Source of the DNA: Cristatella mucedo
Taxonomy: Eukaryota; Bryozoa; Phylactolaemata; Cristatellidae
DNA length: 64,000 nucleotides
Reading direction: 5' to 3'
Assembly: GCA_009760855.2 (NCBI GenBank)
Contig: WPIO01000015.1
Coordinates: 6,600,501-6,664,500, forward strand
The notes beneath the pieces are model-generated. The model did not search any database and was not told the origin of the DNA. It saw only the letters and a list, made by a program, of their open reading frames with translations. Shown here in pieces: positions 1 through 21,345 of the stretch. Both the position numbers and the translations under genes were made by a program. Each line of letters begins with the position of its first letter. Position 1 is the stretch's first letter.

Positions 1-69
1 TGTGAGAGTGACTAGTTAACGAAGTCTGTAAGCAGTCGCAGGCACTTTAAAAAGAAGTGACTCATTTGG

Positions 70-176
70 ATCTCGCCCCAAGAGAACGTGATCTCTTTGG
101 GTGCTTTACTTGTGCCACAGGGCTCGAGCCTGCGACCCTGGTCTTCAAAGGTGAGCACCTTACTTCCACTGAGTCG
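70..176 (-). mobile_element. SINE-1 fragment
   Basis: Reverse-strand copy of a tRNA-derived SINE seen many times in the window. Visible parts are the B-box-like GGGCTCGAGCC block, the A-box side (TTAAGGTGCTC-like) and the start of the 3' tail (GAGATCACGTTCTCTTGGGGCG-like on the sense strand). It lies in the intron before the first visible ACAD exon. Confidence 0.6.
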
Positions 177-394
177 TAGCAGCTGTCAGAGAGAGAAAAA
201 AGGTTGTCTTCCGTTCATCGTACTGCATTGGGCAGGGGCCGTGCACAAATCGAGTCTGCGTAGCCTCTGCCGCCTGTTTCGTGACTCTGCCACATTGACA
301 GGGACGCGCAGCACCCGGGGAGGGACCCTCCCCTCAGCACACGTGTGAGTGGCACGCTCAATGCGCGACTCGCCTCCGATTTCTGCGCGAGCAG

Positions 395-10364
<9,970 letters not shown>

Positions 10365-10830
10365 AAGCCTCCTTCGCTTGGTAAGCGGTGGGTACCATCG
10401 GTGTAGCGGCAGACGAAGTGTCTGGCCCGCTCGAATCCTCCATTCGACCGCTTAGGACTTCGAGGGGCTTTGCTCTGCTCCTGCCACACAGCTGCTCTGC
10501 CTCACGCTTGCTGCAGCAGCGTGCGGCAGAGCAGCTGCCCAGTGACCGGCGGCTGGCGCTTTGTGCTGCTGCTGCTCGACTTGGCCGAGCACTCCGGCTT
10601 GGCATTGAATGCCCTCGAAACGATGACCTCTGCTGGTCACGTGCTGTCGGCTGCTTGATCCGTGTCTCTCGCCTTGACGGCATATCTGCCACGTTATCGC
10701 CGGCTGCCGATGCGAAATTTGCGCGATCGTTCGGCTGCTACGCGGCTCACAGCCGCATCATCGCTCGAAATTTCTGCCTGAGCAATTGCTGCCAGGGGTG
10801 GATAGTTAATAAAACCGAAGTTCGTATTTA
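10365..10830 (+). other. ACAD 3' UTR (inferred)
   Basis: GC-rich and free of stops in some frames. It follows the ACAD stop directly and ends near a canonical AATAAA, so I read it as the 3' UTR rather than as a second gene. Confidence 0.6.
10808..10813 (+). promoter_or_regulatory. Polyadenylation signal AATAAA
   Basis: Canonical hexamer 444 bp after the ACAD stop, the first on this strand after the gene. Confidence 0.6.
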
Positions 10831-10842
10831 AGAGTCAGTGAG

Positions 10843-10866
10843 GCATGCTGTCCTGGGACAGCATGC
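10843..10866. repeat. 11-bp inverted repeat, 2-nt spacer
   Basis: GCATGCTGTCC and GGACAGCATGC with TG between, 30 bp past the AATAAA. Confidence 0.85.
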
Positions 10867-10869
10867 ACA

Positions 10870-11390
10870 GAATGGGAGCGTTTGTTTATTTCGTGCTCTT
10901 GCTTGCCTGTTCGTCATCCATTGTCAAGTGTCCATGGCCTTGCCCTTGTCAAGCCACCATGCAGGGGCATTACCGACAAGGCTGCAGTGCAGACAGAACC
11001 CGATGAACCAGTAATTGTTACTGGAGAGCAAGGGGAGCCAGAATTTCACACATAGGGTTAGAGGCATGAAATTTGGCAAGATTGTTGACCTTGATATTTT
11101 AAAGTACTGTTAGAGGTAGAGATATCGTAAATTCTACCTCTAAGCCAAATCTTATGACGTAATACAATGTGGCAGCCAAGGTGCCGATTATATTTTTTAT
11201 AAATCCTAGTAAAATTCATTTGAGGAGACATAAAGGGTTGCATTATAGGTTCCACAAAAGTATACTATTGTGCATTTATTAAAAAACCGCACATGGCTTG
11301 GTAAATTGTATAGGAAACCAACTATCGTTCCTTATTTTAGCATGGCCTGCATGGTGGGTCATTTTTCAACTTTATGGCCTGGCAAAACAC
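10870..11390. other. Intergenic, nothing recognised
   Basis: AT-leaning sequence with no repeat family match or exon-like frame. Confidence 0.6.
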
Positions 11391-11989
11391 GTCTAATAAT
11401 AATAATAATAACACACTTGATAAAGCACCCTCAGAGAACTCAATCTCTTTCTAGCCGCTTCACATTGCCTGCAAAGGAAACAGAATCGAATGGTTAGTAA
11501 TAGCGTGCTCAATAACAACAAGAATAACGTTGTTAGGGGTGACATGCTCAGAGTCAGCATGCAAGTGTGGTTAGTGGCAGCATGCACAGTGTCAGCAAGC
11601 ATAAGCACATAATGGACAAATCATAGGGACCTGCTAACAGCTGTGATAACTAGATGCCCTTTTAGCTTCTTTTCAAATGTCGTCAGTCAGGGGATGTCGT
11701 AATGCCAGTCGGAAGTGAGTTCCAATCTTTGGGAGCATGCAAACTAAAGGCACGGTCTCCAGAGAATTTGAGATTTATATGAGGTATGGGTAAACAGTTA
11801 AACTCCAAAAAGCCGGTGGTACGATGCTTAGTCTGGTGGGGTGGTAGATCTGATAGGTAGCCTGAAGCCAAAGAATGAAGGTACGTGAAAGTGAGTGACT
11901 AAACCTTGAAGTCGGTGCGCTGCTTGACTGGGAGCCAGTGCAGGTTGGCGAGAAGTGGTGTGATGTGGCAACTGCGATTCTCGCGATAA

Positions 11990-12285
11990 TGTAATGTAAT
12001 GTATCTCCGTCTGTAACTCCACAAAGTCATAAAGACCACGTGGGTGTCATAAAGACCATGTGGGTGTTACGCAGGAGAGTTTTGTTTAGCACACTCACAG
12101 CCTAAGCAGCTTTCGGTACGCATTCGGTAGCCAACAGACTTCGTCTCACGCAACAAAGAGAAAGTGGGAAGCATAGCAGAGTCAGGAGAGCAGTTGAGGT
12201 AGTGAGTAGCATGGAAGTAGCAGCTCAGGACCGCTGAAAAGGATGAGCAATAGTCGGCAGTAGGAGAGTAGTTGTCGTTGCGTAA
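11990..12285 (-). mobile_element. LINE-A 3' fragment inserted in LINE-B
   Basis: Sense strand ends GGAGATACATTACATTACAT, showing an (ATTAC)n tail. The same 3' coding end and UTR are seen at 6.5 and 44.4 kb. LINE-B sequence flanks both sides (TGTGATGTGGCAACTGCGA below, GCACCAGCTGTAAGCGCCTG above). A ~24-bp piece of the 3' UTR (CATAAAGACCAcGTGGGTG) is duplicated. Confidence 0.75.
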
Positions 12286-12433
12286 GAAAGAGAAGCCTGG
12301 CTACAGAGTAATGCACCAGCTGTAAGCGCCTGATTGCACATGCCGGTAGACCATCAAGCAGTGAGTTACAGAAGTAAAGACGGAATATGTCACAAATGCA
12401 TAGACAACCTCATATTTGGCATCCCTGTCTAAA

Positions 12434-12602
12434 CAAGCCCGATTTTTAGAAAAAAAAATATAAAAATATAATTCTTTTATATAGCGCCCCAAGAGAACTT
12501 AATCTCTATTCAGGCGCTTAACATATGCCTTGGAGCTCGAGCCCACGACCTCAGTCAGACCTTGGTCGGGGCGATCACCTTAACCGCTGGACCAAACCAG
12601 CT
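12434..12602 (-). mobile_element. SINE-1 inserted in LINE-B
   Basis: Full-length or nearly so: A box side (CTGGTTTGGTCCAGCGGTTA type), B box, GCGCCTGAATAGAGATTAAG tail, AT-rich end. LINE-B coding sequence continues on both sides. Confidence 0.8.
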
Positions 12603-15600
12603 GGAAAGTTATGTACCTGAAAGTTGGCAGACTTAATTGTGGAGCTGATGCAGTCGTCTAATGAAAGGTCACTTTGGAACATGACACCTAGATTCCATGC
12701 AGATTAAGCAGGAGATATGCTGACAGAGCCGATTCTAAGCGTGAAGCTTTCATATTTCTGAATGACGTTTGGTTTGTCCGTTACTACTAAGTTGGTTTTA
12801 TCATCATTCAATTTAAGAAAATTTGGTGCCATCCGTGAGCGGAAGCAATTAATACATGCAGCAAATGAGTTGAGAGAATGCGAGGTGCTCGAAGGCTGGA
12901 AGGGATCAACGCAAAGGTACAACTGAGTGTCATCCACATTATAGTGGAAGCCTAGATTGTGCTTGGCAATGACATCGGCAAGAGGAAGAGTATAAACCTT
13001 GAAAAGAACAGGACCAAGCACGGAGCCCTGTGGTACCTCATCTTCATCCATTCGCATCGATACTCGGGAGTTTCCCACTGAGATAGGACCTGAGCCATTG
13101 CAATGCAGTGCCAGTAATTCCCAGGCGGGAAGAGAGGCGCTCAAGAAGGGCTTGGTGATCGATAGTATCAAAAGCTGCCCGAAGGATCAAGCAAAACAAA
13201 TAGGGATACTCTACCCATGTCTGCATTCCTAAGTAGGTCGTTTCACACCCGAAGCAATGCTGACTCTGTGGTGTGATTGATTAGCTCTAAAGCCAGACTA
13301 GAACTTACTTGCAAGTTTTGAAGTTTCAATGTATGAGTTCAGTTGGTCTGCAACAACTCGTTCCAGTGTCTTTAATAGGAACGGTTGGATACTGCATGGT
13401 TTTTGCTCAAGCTCTCTTCGTCTAGTGTTGCTTTCTTGAGTAGCAGCCTGACTACAGCCTTTTTGAGAGGTGCTTGGATATGACCTGAGGCTAATGGCAT
13501 AGTAATGATAGTTATGCATGGCAGCTGCAGATCAATGCATCATAGTAGCAGAACAGTGGGAATAGGATCCAAAGGACTAGTTGTCTTTTTGATTGGGATA
13601 TGAGCTTCAGGACGAGGTCAATAGTGACCTTGAATGTAGATATTGAGGTACTGCAAGGAATTGAGGGACAGCATTCCAGGGGGGATGCTGCCATAGAAGG
13701 GATGAACTCCCTGATCTTGTCTATCTTCTGGACAAAGAAACGATTAGCTAGATCATCACAGGTATTATCAGGTGAGGAGCTAACCTGGGAGCAGTTGAGA
13801 TGTCTGATCGTCGACATCAGCATTTTTGGATTGTGCATCTGTGATTCAACAATGTTTTTATAGAAGCTAGACTTGGCCTTTGCTAGGATCGATTGGTATG
13901 ACCTACAGTAGTCCTCGTTGGTCTGTCGATGGACTGTCAGTCCTGATCTTTAGTATGCTTTTTCAAGCTTGGGCTTAGTAGAGCTAGCTAGTTTAATGCC
14001 TCCGGTAAACCACAGGCCGTCTGGGCGAGGGCTCATAGTGTTCTTAGTCAGAGGTGCAGACTCGTCGAGCGTGTCAGCTAATGTGTTGTGACAATCTACA
14101 AATGATGACAGATCGGAGGGAGGATTGAGCAGCAGAGTCGAGGCAGGTATTTTCGCACGGTTAGCATCGATGTCAAGGGTCTTGAGGTCTCGTGATTCAC
14201 AGGTAATTTTAGAGGAAGAAGGCACATATTATAGACTGAATGAGACCTGTATGCGGTCAGATAAGCAGCATTTTGTAATAATTGGTGATGAAAAAATGCA
14301 GTTTTATGAGAAAATTTGGTCTTTTGTGTGACCCTTGACATGAGTAGGGTCATGCAAATGAGCTACAGGAGACAATGAGTCAGTCAATGCTTGAAATTCT
14401 GTGCTGGAGGCGTCAGATAAAAAGTTATAAAGTTATAAAAGTTATAAAAATGAATGTTGAAATCAGCCATAATGAGGAAAGATCCATTTCTTACACATAT
14501 AATCGAAATGAGTTTTGATAAATCTAAGATAACCGAGGACTTGCTATCTAGCGGGCGATAGACTACTGCCACCATCGGTAGCTTGTTGTCGGGTAAAATC
14601 AAGACAATAAATTCGAAAGACTGCTTCGAGGGTACTGCAAATGGCTTAATGTCGAATTTCGAGAGCGTGATAATACCAACTCCACCTTCAGTTTTTATTG
14701 ATCTGGGGGTGTGAAAGTAGACGAAACCAGCCGGTGTAGCATTTTTAATTGTCGGGCAGTTAACCGATTTAAACCAAGTTTCAGTCAAGGCAAGCAGGTC
14801 AAGATCTTTTTCAGAAATAAGTTTGCATGTTACTGGGGGTTTATTGCGTTAAGATGGGCCGTCGAAGTTATAGCAGGCCTGATGACCACTAACTTAGAGA
14901 GATTCACAGTGACGCTTATGGGGTAGCGTAGTGAGTGGTTCGAGACACGCAATTAATAGTGGTGCCATTAATACCAAACGAGTGGGTAGTCAGCTCGAAG
15001 TTTCTGCCACACGAGAGGCGTCTAAGCTGGCGGCTCCGTGGTGCTTTTCTTTTGTTAATGCACAATTCAAGAATCTTATCAACAACAAAGACACCCAGGA
15101 AAGAATTTGAACTACGATGGCGAAGTGATAATAGGTGGGCACGATCGTAAGTAGCATGCAGGTTACTAGCTGCTGGCCTAGCTAACGCTGCCGATAGCTG
15201 GGGCATGCTTCGGGCTGCTGGGTGGGCGACCCAGCAGCCCAAAGCATTAAGCGTTTAGATATCGATTCACTCGTAATTTCTTACGCACTCGCGAAAACAA
15301 CAACCAGATTAGCTTTAAACAGGTCTTAGCTGTATTGGTTTTGGTATACGATGTCCGCAAGAAGTTTGATTTTCGGAAGAGAAAGTTGCAACGCACAATA
15401 AACGCCGAGAAGTGCTTGGTGTGCAGTATCAATCTGTCTAATGTTAAAAAAGACATCCTCAAGTTTCTGCAATGGATCCAACTGATGCCTTGGCACCTTC
15501 CTATGAAACAATGTATCCCAATGTAATAAAACCAATATTAGAGAAGTCAACCTAGAAAATTGTCTGAGTGACTTAATGAATGCCATGGTTACCACAGGTT

Positions 15601-15719
15601 GAAAGCACACTTTGTTTCCGGGAGTGAAACTAAGTACATCAATAACAGTTCTTATCAAGGATGAGAAAACACAACTTTATATAAATTTAATAATACCAAT
15701 AATAACTAACTTGGCTGAA

Positions 15720-16251
15720 TGTTAAGTGGAAGCTAGTTCTGTCGTGCATCAACCGGTGGCAGTACATGCGCCGTGCTCAAAGGTCGTCATCCAACACAAT
15801 TGTACCCTTGCTAGGTTCGATAGGCGAGGACCGGATGGCTATAGTGAGGGTAAGGGTTACCGGCTAGGCCGGGGTCGGACCTACGGCATGGCCGGATGTA
15901 CGGTGACGTGAGGTCAGCGGGGCTCTTGGGTAGGAGAAGCTGGCCGAGTAAGTCGTGGTGTTGGAGGCTCCTGGTCTCGCTACGCAATGGCACAGGTTCT
16001 TGCATCCGTGGGTATGTAGCAACCGCTGGCTAGCCAACCACTTTCCAGCTTGAGGCAATCCTTCTCGAGGTCAGTCATGCCGAACCCACATCCGTCTTGT
16101 TGTGGCAGGCAAAAGGACACCTCCCTCCTGCGGCTAAGCGGACACATCCTTATCTGTCTGCCGTTCGGCCTGATCGGACCTCAACTCTGTCGCTCTATCT
16201 CACGTGCGTTGGCTGAATAAATAGTCACATCCTGACTATGCGCTGTTAACA
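15720..16251. mobile_element. Possible solo LTR (532 bp)
   Basis: Begins TGTTAAG and ends GTTAACA, a TG..CA inverted terminal pair, with AATAAA 36 bp before the 3' end. No target duplication is visible (CTGAA versus TCCAC) and no second copy exists in the window, so this is tentative. Confidence 0.3.
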
Positions 16252-16479
16252 TCCACCAAAGAACTCACATGCCTACAGGCACACTAGCGCCTTACGAGCT
16301 CCCTACTAAGCCTGTGCAGCTGCACACATATCCTAAGTTCTAGGTGACACACATGTGTGCTCACAGGTGTTCACATAGGTGTGTCCGGATGCAGATGCCC
16401 ACACGAATTCTCCACTCGCAATCACGAGGCTGGGGGTGATTGGCCGGCGGATCTTTTTGGACCGCCTTGCGACGCACCT

Positions 16480-16880
16480 GGGTATGGCAGACACAGTCAT
16501 AAAACTAGATTAGGTCTCGTACCTCAGGGAGAAAGTTACAAATGTAGATTTCAATGGCTCCCCACCCTTAGAGTATGGGCACCTCAGGGTTCTATAGTAG
16601 GCCCCCTTCTTGTCACCGTCTGTACCCCCTCTAGCTGATGTTACCACCAAGCACCATCTGGCTTTTATTTCTACGCCTATATAGTACTCAGCTCAACTTA
16701 TCCTTTCACCTTTTACAGATTTTCTCTGCATATAACTTACCTAGATTCATTAAAGTCGTTATCAAAATTTCCACTCGAAGGGCCTCCAACTTCCTGAAGA
16801 CTAACAACGATAAGACAAAACCTAATAATTATCGACATGTCTAGTGTCTTCCTAAAGTTGGAAGGCCACACCCTTAAGAC
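16480..16880 (+). mobile_element. LINE RT remnant
   Basis: Degraded reverse-transcriptase signature: PQGSIVGPLL, then SNFLKTNNDKTK. Closest to LINE-B; too short and broken to classify further. Confidence 0.55.
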
Positions 16881-16885
16881 TGCTT

Positions 16886-17047
16886 CGGGTAGCCCAAGAG
16901 GTGCTTGCTCTTCAAAGCCGAGGTTGTGGGCTCGAATCCTGCAGTTGGCGAGCATTAATTGCGTACGGCAAGTGGTGGCGATAGCCGTTTAGGCTCTTCT
17001 GCCCCTAGAAAAGTTAAATCAGCTAATATTTATTTATTATTTATTTA
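16886..17047 (+). mobile_element. SINE-2 copy
   Basis: A-box-like TAGCCCAAGAGGTGCTTGC, B-box-like GGGCTCGAATCCTGC, then AGCCGTTTAGGCTCTTCTGC and an AAATCAGCTAATATTTATTT end. Confidence 0.75.
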
Positions 17048-17299
17048 GCTAACGTCACTCCTGTAATAGCTACCCATAATCTGAATGTGTTGTTCCTAAT
17101 CGATTTGTCATCGGACGAACACTGTGACTTCGGCCTACCTCAGCAGAGGATTATTGCCAAAATTAAGGTCTCCTCAGACAAAAGTATGTCAGCAAAACTT
17201 TGTCACCCGTTTGAGACATTGTGCATAAATGAATGCAATTTCCCTTATTCAGGACTCGTCCTGGTCCTGGTATGAGCCCGTAACGTCTGCAGCTGTTTC

Positions 17300-17610
17300 T
17301 AAACTGTGCAGCTCGTCCGATCTCTCGTCAATGGCATCGCTGCCACATCACACCGCTTCCATCGGAAATTCACTAGCTCCCTATCAAGCATCCCATTGAC
17401 TAAAAGATCGGCTGTCTGGCCTGCAGGTCAATTCACTCGCACTCGCCTAGCACCAGCCTTGACCTATCCGACCTCCTTGCTGCTTCTCCAGGCGAGTTCT
17501 CTCGCTCTACCCGCTCCTCAGCAGCTCGTTCTTTTGCCGTCCCTCAAACTAAATTGAAATCCTATGTTGATCGGGCTTGTCGCTCGAATGCATCGACCTT
17601 GCATCCGGCT
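17300..17610 (+). mobile_element. LINE-C remnant (RT C-terminal region)
   Basis: The frame through CCACATCACACCGCT keeps the LINE C-terminal pattern (CHITPL, LDLSDLLAASPGEFS, RSFAVPQTKLKSY) but differs from LINE-A and LINE-B, so I treat it as a third family. Confidence 0.5.
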
Positions 17611-17796
17611 AGGGATCGAACTTGACTGCTAACTATTTGATGACAAGCACATCCTCCTTTTTTCGAAAATTTTCTGTGGAATAATAAGACCTAAGAAGGT
17701 GTAAGAAAGTAGCTTCGATGGGAGTGACGGTACAGTTGACTCTGCCTATACGAATATCGGTTATAGGAATACTCCTCGTATAAGAGGAGCAGTTCT

Positions 17797-18985
17797 GTGT
17801 TTCAGGTTTTCTTTGAAAGATTAGTCTCACTCTGCATTACTCTTGCTCATGTGATTGCCAAGCACAATCTAGGCTTTCACTTCTATGCGGATGACACTCA
17901 GTTGAACTTTTGCTTTGATCCCTCCCAGCCTTCGAGCACCTCAAATTCTCTAAATTCACTTGCTGCATGTATTCATGACATCCGCACATGGGTGGCAGCA
18001 AATTTTCTAAAACTAAACGATGAAAAGACTAACTTACTAGTGATGGGCAAACCCCGTGTGATTCAGAAATTGGAAAGGCTGACGCTCAAAATTGGCTCTG
18101 CCGGCATATCTCCTGTTGAATCAGCTCGAAATCTAGGCGTCATGTTCCAAAGTGACCTCTCGTTAGACGACCATATCAGCTCCAAAGTCGTCTACCTACT
18201 TTCAGCTACATAACATTACTACAATTTGGGCTTGTTTAGATAAGGAAACCACGTCTAAGTTGATCCATGCATTTGTAACATCCAGTCTTGACTTCTGCAA
18301 CTCACTGCTTGCTGGCCTACCCGCATGTGCGATCAGGCGATTGCAGCTGGTGCAAAACTCCCCTGCTAGGCTTGTCTGTCGTGAACGTCGCATTTGCCAC
18401 ATCACACCACTTCTCGCCGACCTGCACTGGCTACCAGTCAAGCAACGAATTAACTTCAAGGTTTTGTCGCTCACTTTTCGGTCACTTCATTCTTTGGCTC
18501 CAGCCTATCTCTCAGATCTACTCCCCCACCAGGCCAAGCATAGTACCACCCGCTTTTCGGAATCCAACAGTCTACCAATACCTCGTACAAACCTCAAATC
18601 CTTTGGAGACCGTGCATTTAGTTCGTATGCTCCCAAAGCCTGGAACTCCCTCCCGACTTGCGTTAGAACATCCCCCGACTTGACCACATTTAAAAAGAAC
18701 TTACAATCACATCTATTTAGGACAGCATTTAGTGGGTCCCTGTGATTCGTCCTTGATGTGCTTATGCGTGCTGACACTGTGCATGCTGCCACTAACCACA
18801 TTTGCATGCTGACCCTGTGCATGTCACCCCTAACCATGTTGTTCATTTTGTTTGTATATCAAGCATCATATTACTTTCCATTCAATTGCATTTTCCTTTG
18901 CAGCAAATGTAAAGCGCCTAGAGAGAGATTGAGTTCTCTGTGTGTGCTTTATCAAGTGCATTATTATTATTATTATTATTATTAT
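17797..18985 (+). mobile_element. LINE-B, best-preserved copy
   Basis: Starts just upstream of the RT active site: NLGFHFYADDTQLNFCF, NFLKLNDEKTN, NLGVMFQSDLSLDDHISS. A stop/frameshift follows near 18200, then an open frame 18260-18745 with [38 protein letters not shown] and [18 protein letters not shown]. The 3' UTR holds GCGCCTAGAGAGAGATTGAG, TTCTCT and an (ATT)n end. Group: CR1/L2/Jockey-like by these motifs; clade not resolved. Endonuclease and RT fingers are missing. Confidence 0.85.
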
Positions 18986-19235
18986 AAGGGAATACTCCGA
19001 ACAAGAATGCCTATTTCCCGGTCCTCCCGAGCGTATTCTTATAAGCCGAGTCGCCTGTATCCCGAACTTGCAGCCCCTACCTCAGTTGGATAATGAAACA
19101 GAGTCGCAGCCAGTAATACCTTGGAGTATTGGTAGACTCTGTTCGCTGGCTAGGACCCAGAGAACTTGCAATCGTACGAGCTGTAACGTGTCTGAACTGA
19201 AGGCCTGCTGCCATGAGGTTTCATGGGGTGCCCTT

Positions 19236-19385
19236 GGTCTCAGCTCGTGGGTGAGGTGCTAGTGCTTCTCGACCCGGGTCGTGGGTTCGAGTCCTGCTGT
19301 GGGCTACATTTTATTGACCACTGCGAGCGTTGGTGATTGCGGCGAAGGCTCTTCTGCCACTATATAGATGAGGCTACTAATCGGC
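19236..19385 (+). mobile_element. SINE-2 copy (first of tandem pair)
   Basis: B box GGGTTCGAGTCCTGC, then GGCGAAGGCTCTTCTGCCAC and TATAGATGAGGCT. Same orientation as the next copy, 37 bp apart. Confidence 0.75.
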
Positions 19386-19421
19386 CTTGACCTTTCTTTT
19401 AGACTAGTGGCACTTCTCACT

Positions 19422-19592
19422 TGGTCATGTTAGCCCAGGAGGTAAGGTGCTGGCCATTCACGAACGAGTTCATGGGTTTGAATTCTGCGCTGTTGGGTGA
19501 TTCTATATTGTCTACTGCAAGCGGTAGTGATAGCCGATAGGACTGTTATGGCGCTATAAAAATGAGGCTGTTAAATCAGCTAAGACTTGTTT
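19422..19592 (+). mobile_element. SINE-2 copy (second of tandem pair)
   Basis: A box TTAGCCCAGGAGGTAAGGTG, B box GGGTTTGAATTCTGC, tail GCGCTATAAAAATGAGGCTG and TTAAATCAGCTAA. One of the cleanest copies. Confidence 0.8.
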
Positions 19593-19599
19593 TCCAATA

Positions 19600-20350
19600 G
19601 ACCTCCCAGGTAGGTCCAGCACAGCTCTTCAGGTTGTTCCAACTGCTCGAATACCTCGCCTGGAATTGTGAGCCCATGGAACGAATCCATTTAGGTCGTG
19701 AAATTATGACACTGCACCCACAGAAGCACTTCTGAAACGCAGAATGAATGAATGGACGGACGGCACTTTGTTCAGCAAACAGCTGGCCAGCTCTCTGTGA
19801 GATGTCAACTGAAATAATTTCGAGCACTCTTACGCAGCAGAACACTAGAAGCTGAATGGGAATGCATTCGTGCGGGTATCTCACGGTTGAGAGTCCATGT
19901 ACGGACGCAGCCACGCAGACTTAGACAGCAGCCGGTGTCTCCCTCTCCTTGCATCGGCCTGTCGATGTTCTGCTGATGGCTGGGTAGTACGTGTGCAGTT
20001 AAACGTGATTGTTGTGTTGCAGACACACAAAGCGGCTTGCTTATCAGATAATGAGATGCCTGAAACGTGAAACGTGCCAAGGCATTTCCACGAGCGAAAG
20101 CCGAGACTCGGGAACACTGTCTCGTCCATGGTACCCATCAAAGAATCCCGTGAGCGGGATTGGCATGCTTAAGAGCCTGCTGTCAAAGCCGAGAAAAACA
20201 CCTCGTCCGTCCGAAATGCCCGATTGTCTAGTGAGAATACTGGAAGATGCTAGGTATGCTGGTTGTGTGTACCCTGTTAAGGTGCTGGCCCCAACAATGC
20301 CCGAACCCTGGTAATTAAGCGAATCTGAAACGATGCAGTTTTACAAAATC
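19600..20350. other. Intergenic, nothing recognised
   Basis: No splice-bounded frame or known repeat found. Confidence 0.55.
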
Positions 20351-20357
20351 AATCTAC

Positions 20358-20462
20358 CACTAACCATTCAATCATGCTTCCTTCGCAGCAAGTAAAGTGC
20401 CTAGAAAGAGATTGAGTTCTCAGAAGGTGCTATATCAAATATTGTGATTATTATTATTATAC
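20358..20462 (+). mobile_element. LINE-B 3' tail only
   Basis: AGTAAAGTGCCTAGAAAGAG, ATTGAGTTCTCAGAAGGTGC, then an (ATT)n end. A ~100-bp, extremely truncated insertion. Confidence 0.8.
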
Positions 20463-20464
20463 GG

Positions 20465-21290
20465 CCATAAAATATACTACCGTAAGGTATGATCAGTTTG
20501 AAAAAGCAAGTAATACATATAGCTAATTGTGCATGTTGGTTGCAGAGTTAGTCTAGTAGTTGGGAAACAGGTGCACAATTAGTTTTTCTGGCTGTTTCAG
20601 GCAGATACATTGACATTTGCTTGTTTTTTGAAGTACAGTATATGGTAGCACAATCAGACGCGCCAAAGTAAGAATGCTTATATGTGCCTAGGGATGCCGC
20701 CTAGCAAATAGCAACAAAACGACTGTGTCTGGCTATATAGTTCGGGAACACTTAAGTTTGAGACATCTGGTTTTGTGCATGCGTAAACACAGGCCCAATC
20801 TGGTTTGAGAGCGTGCAATAAATTGGTGGTGCAGTTAAGTTAGAGCGAGAAGCCACGCGACAACGTTTCCTGATGAAATGTAGCAGCACGGCCATATAAT
20901 AAAGCTGCCATGGACAAAGTCGTGGCAAACGCTTGAGATGCTAAAATCATGTTGATCTGTATGCATTAAAAATTGATCACTGAAAACATGTGAAGGTAGC
21001 ACAATTCAGTGCGTGCATTTGGCAAACTGAGAGAGTTAAAAATCAAGCCATGATTAAAAGATTCTTCAGTTCCCTATTTATCGGAAAACACTGCTTTTCC
21101 TGTCCGTCGCCTCGTCGATTTCTTGCACCCGGTCGAACCAAGGCAAGTGTTCGGTTTTTTGCTGTTGCGTTACTGCGGCTCCTCCGGCGGCGGCGGCGGC
21201 GGCGGCGAGTTCCAGTCTAGTCTCACGGTGGGACGTCACCAGGGCGCTAAAGCGAGCGCTAAACGAGACTGCTTATTGCTCTCGCGCATA
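20465..21290. other. Intergenic, nothing recognised
   Basis: A short (CGG)n run at about 21186-21206 is the only notable feature. Confidence 0.55.
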
Positions 21291-21297
21291 CGTATAT

Positions 21298-21345
21298 ATG
21301 CTGCAGTTGCCGCAGTGGGGGATGCAACTGCGGCAACTGCAGCAT
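21298..21345. repeat. Perfect 19-bp inverted repeat (hairpin)
   Basis: ATGCTGCAGTTGCCGCAGT and its exact reverse complement, separated by 10 nt. No mismatches in the arms. Confidence 0.95.

Larger units (their letters stand above)
11393..15700 (-). mobile_element. LINE-B, nearly full length but broken, with nested insertions
   Basis: Reading on the minus strand from about 15.24 kb: a charged region (SLRHRSSNSFLGVFVVDK), endonuclease pieces at 14384-14788 (MTETWF, GGVGI, YRPLD, ADFNIH), then RT pieces at 12704-13226 (FDTIDHQALL, PQGSVLGPVLF, a mutated active-site box NVDDTQLY, NFLKLNDDKT). The C-terminal region and 3' UTR continue to the (ATT)n tail at 11393. Frames are broken by many stops and shifts, so it is dead. 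Sequence between 15.25 and 15.70 kb may be its 5' part. It is interrupted by LINE-A (11990-12285) and SINE-1 (12434-12602). Confidence 0.75.

Noticed and set aside
10388-10831. 147-codon ORF after the ACAD stop
   Set aside because: Better explained as GC-rich 3' UTR; no splice, start or family support.
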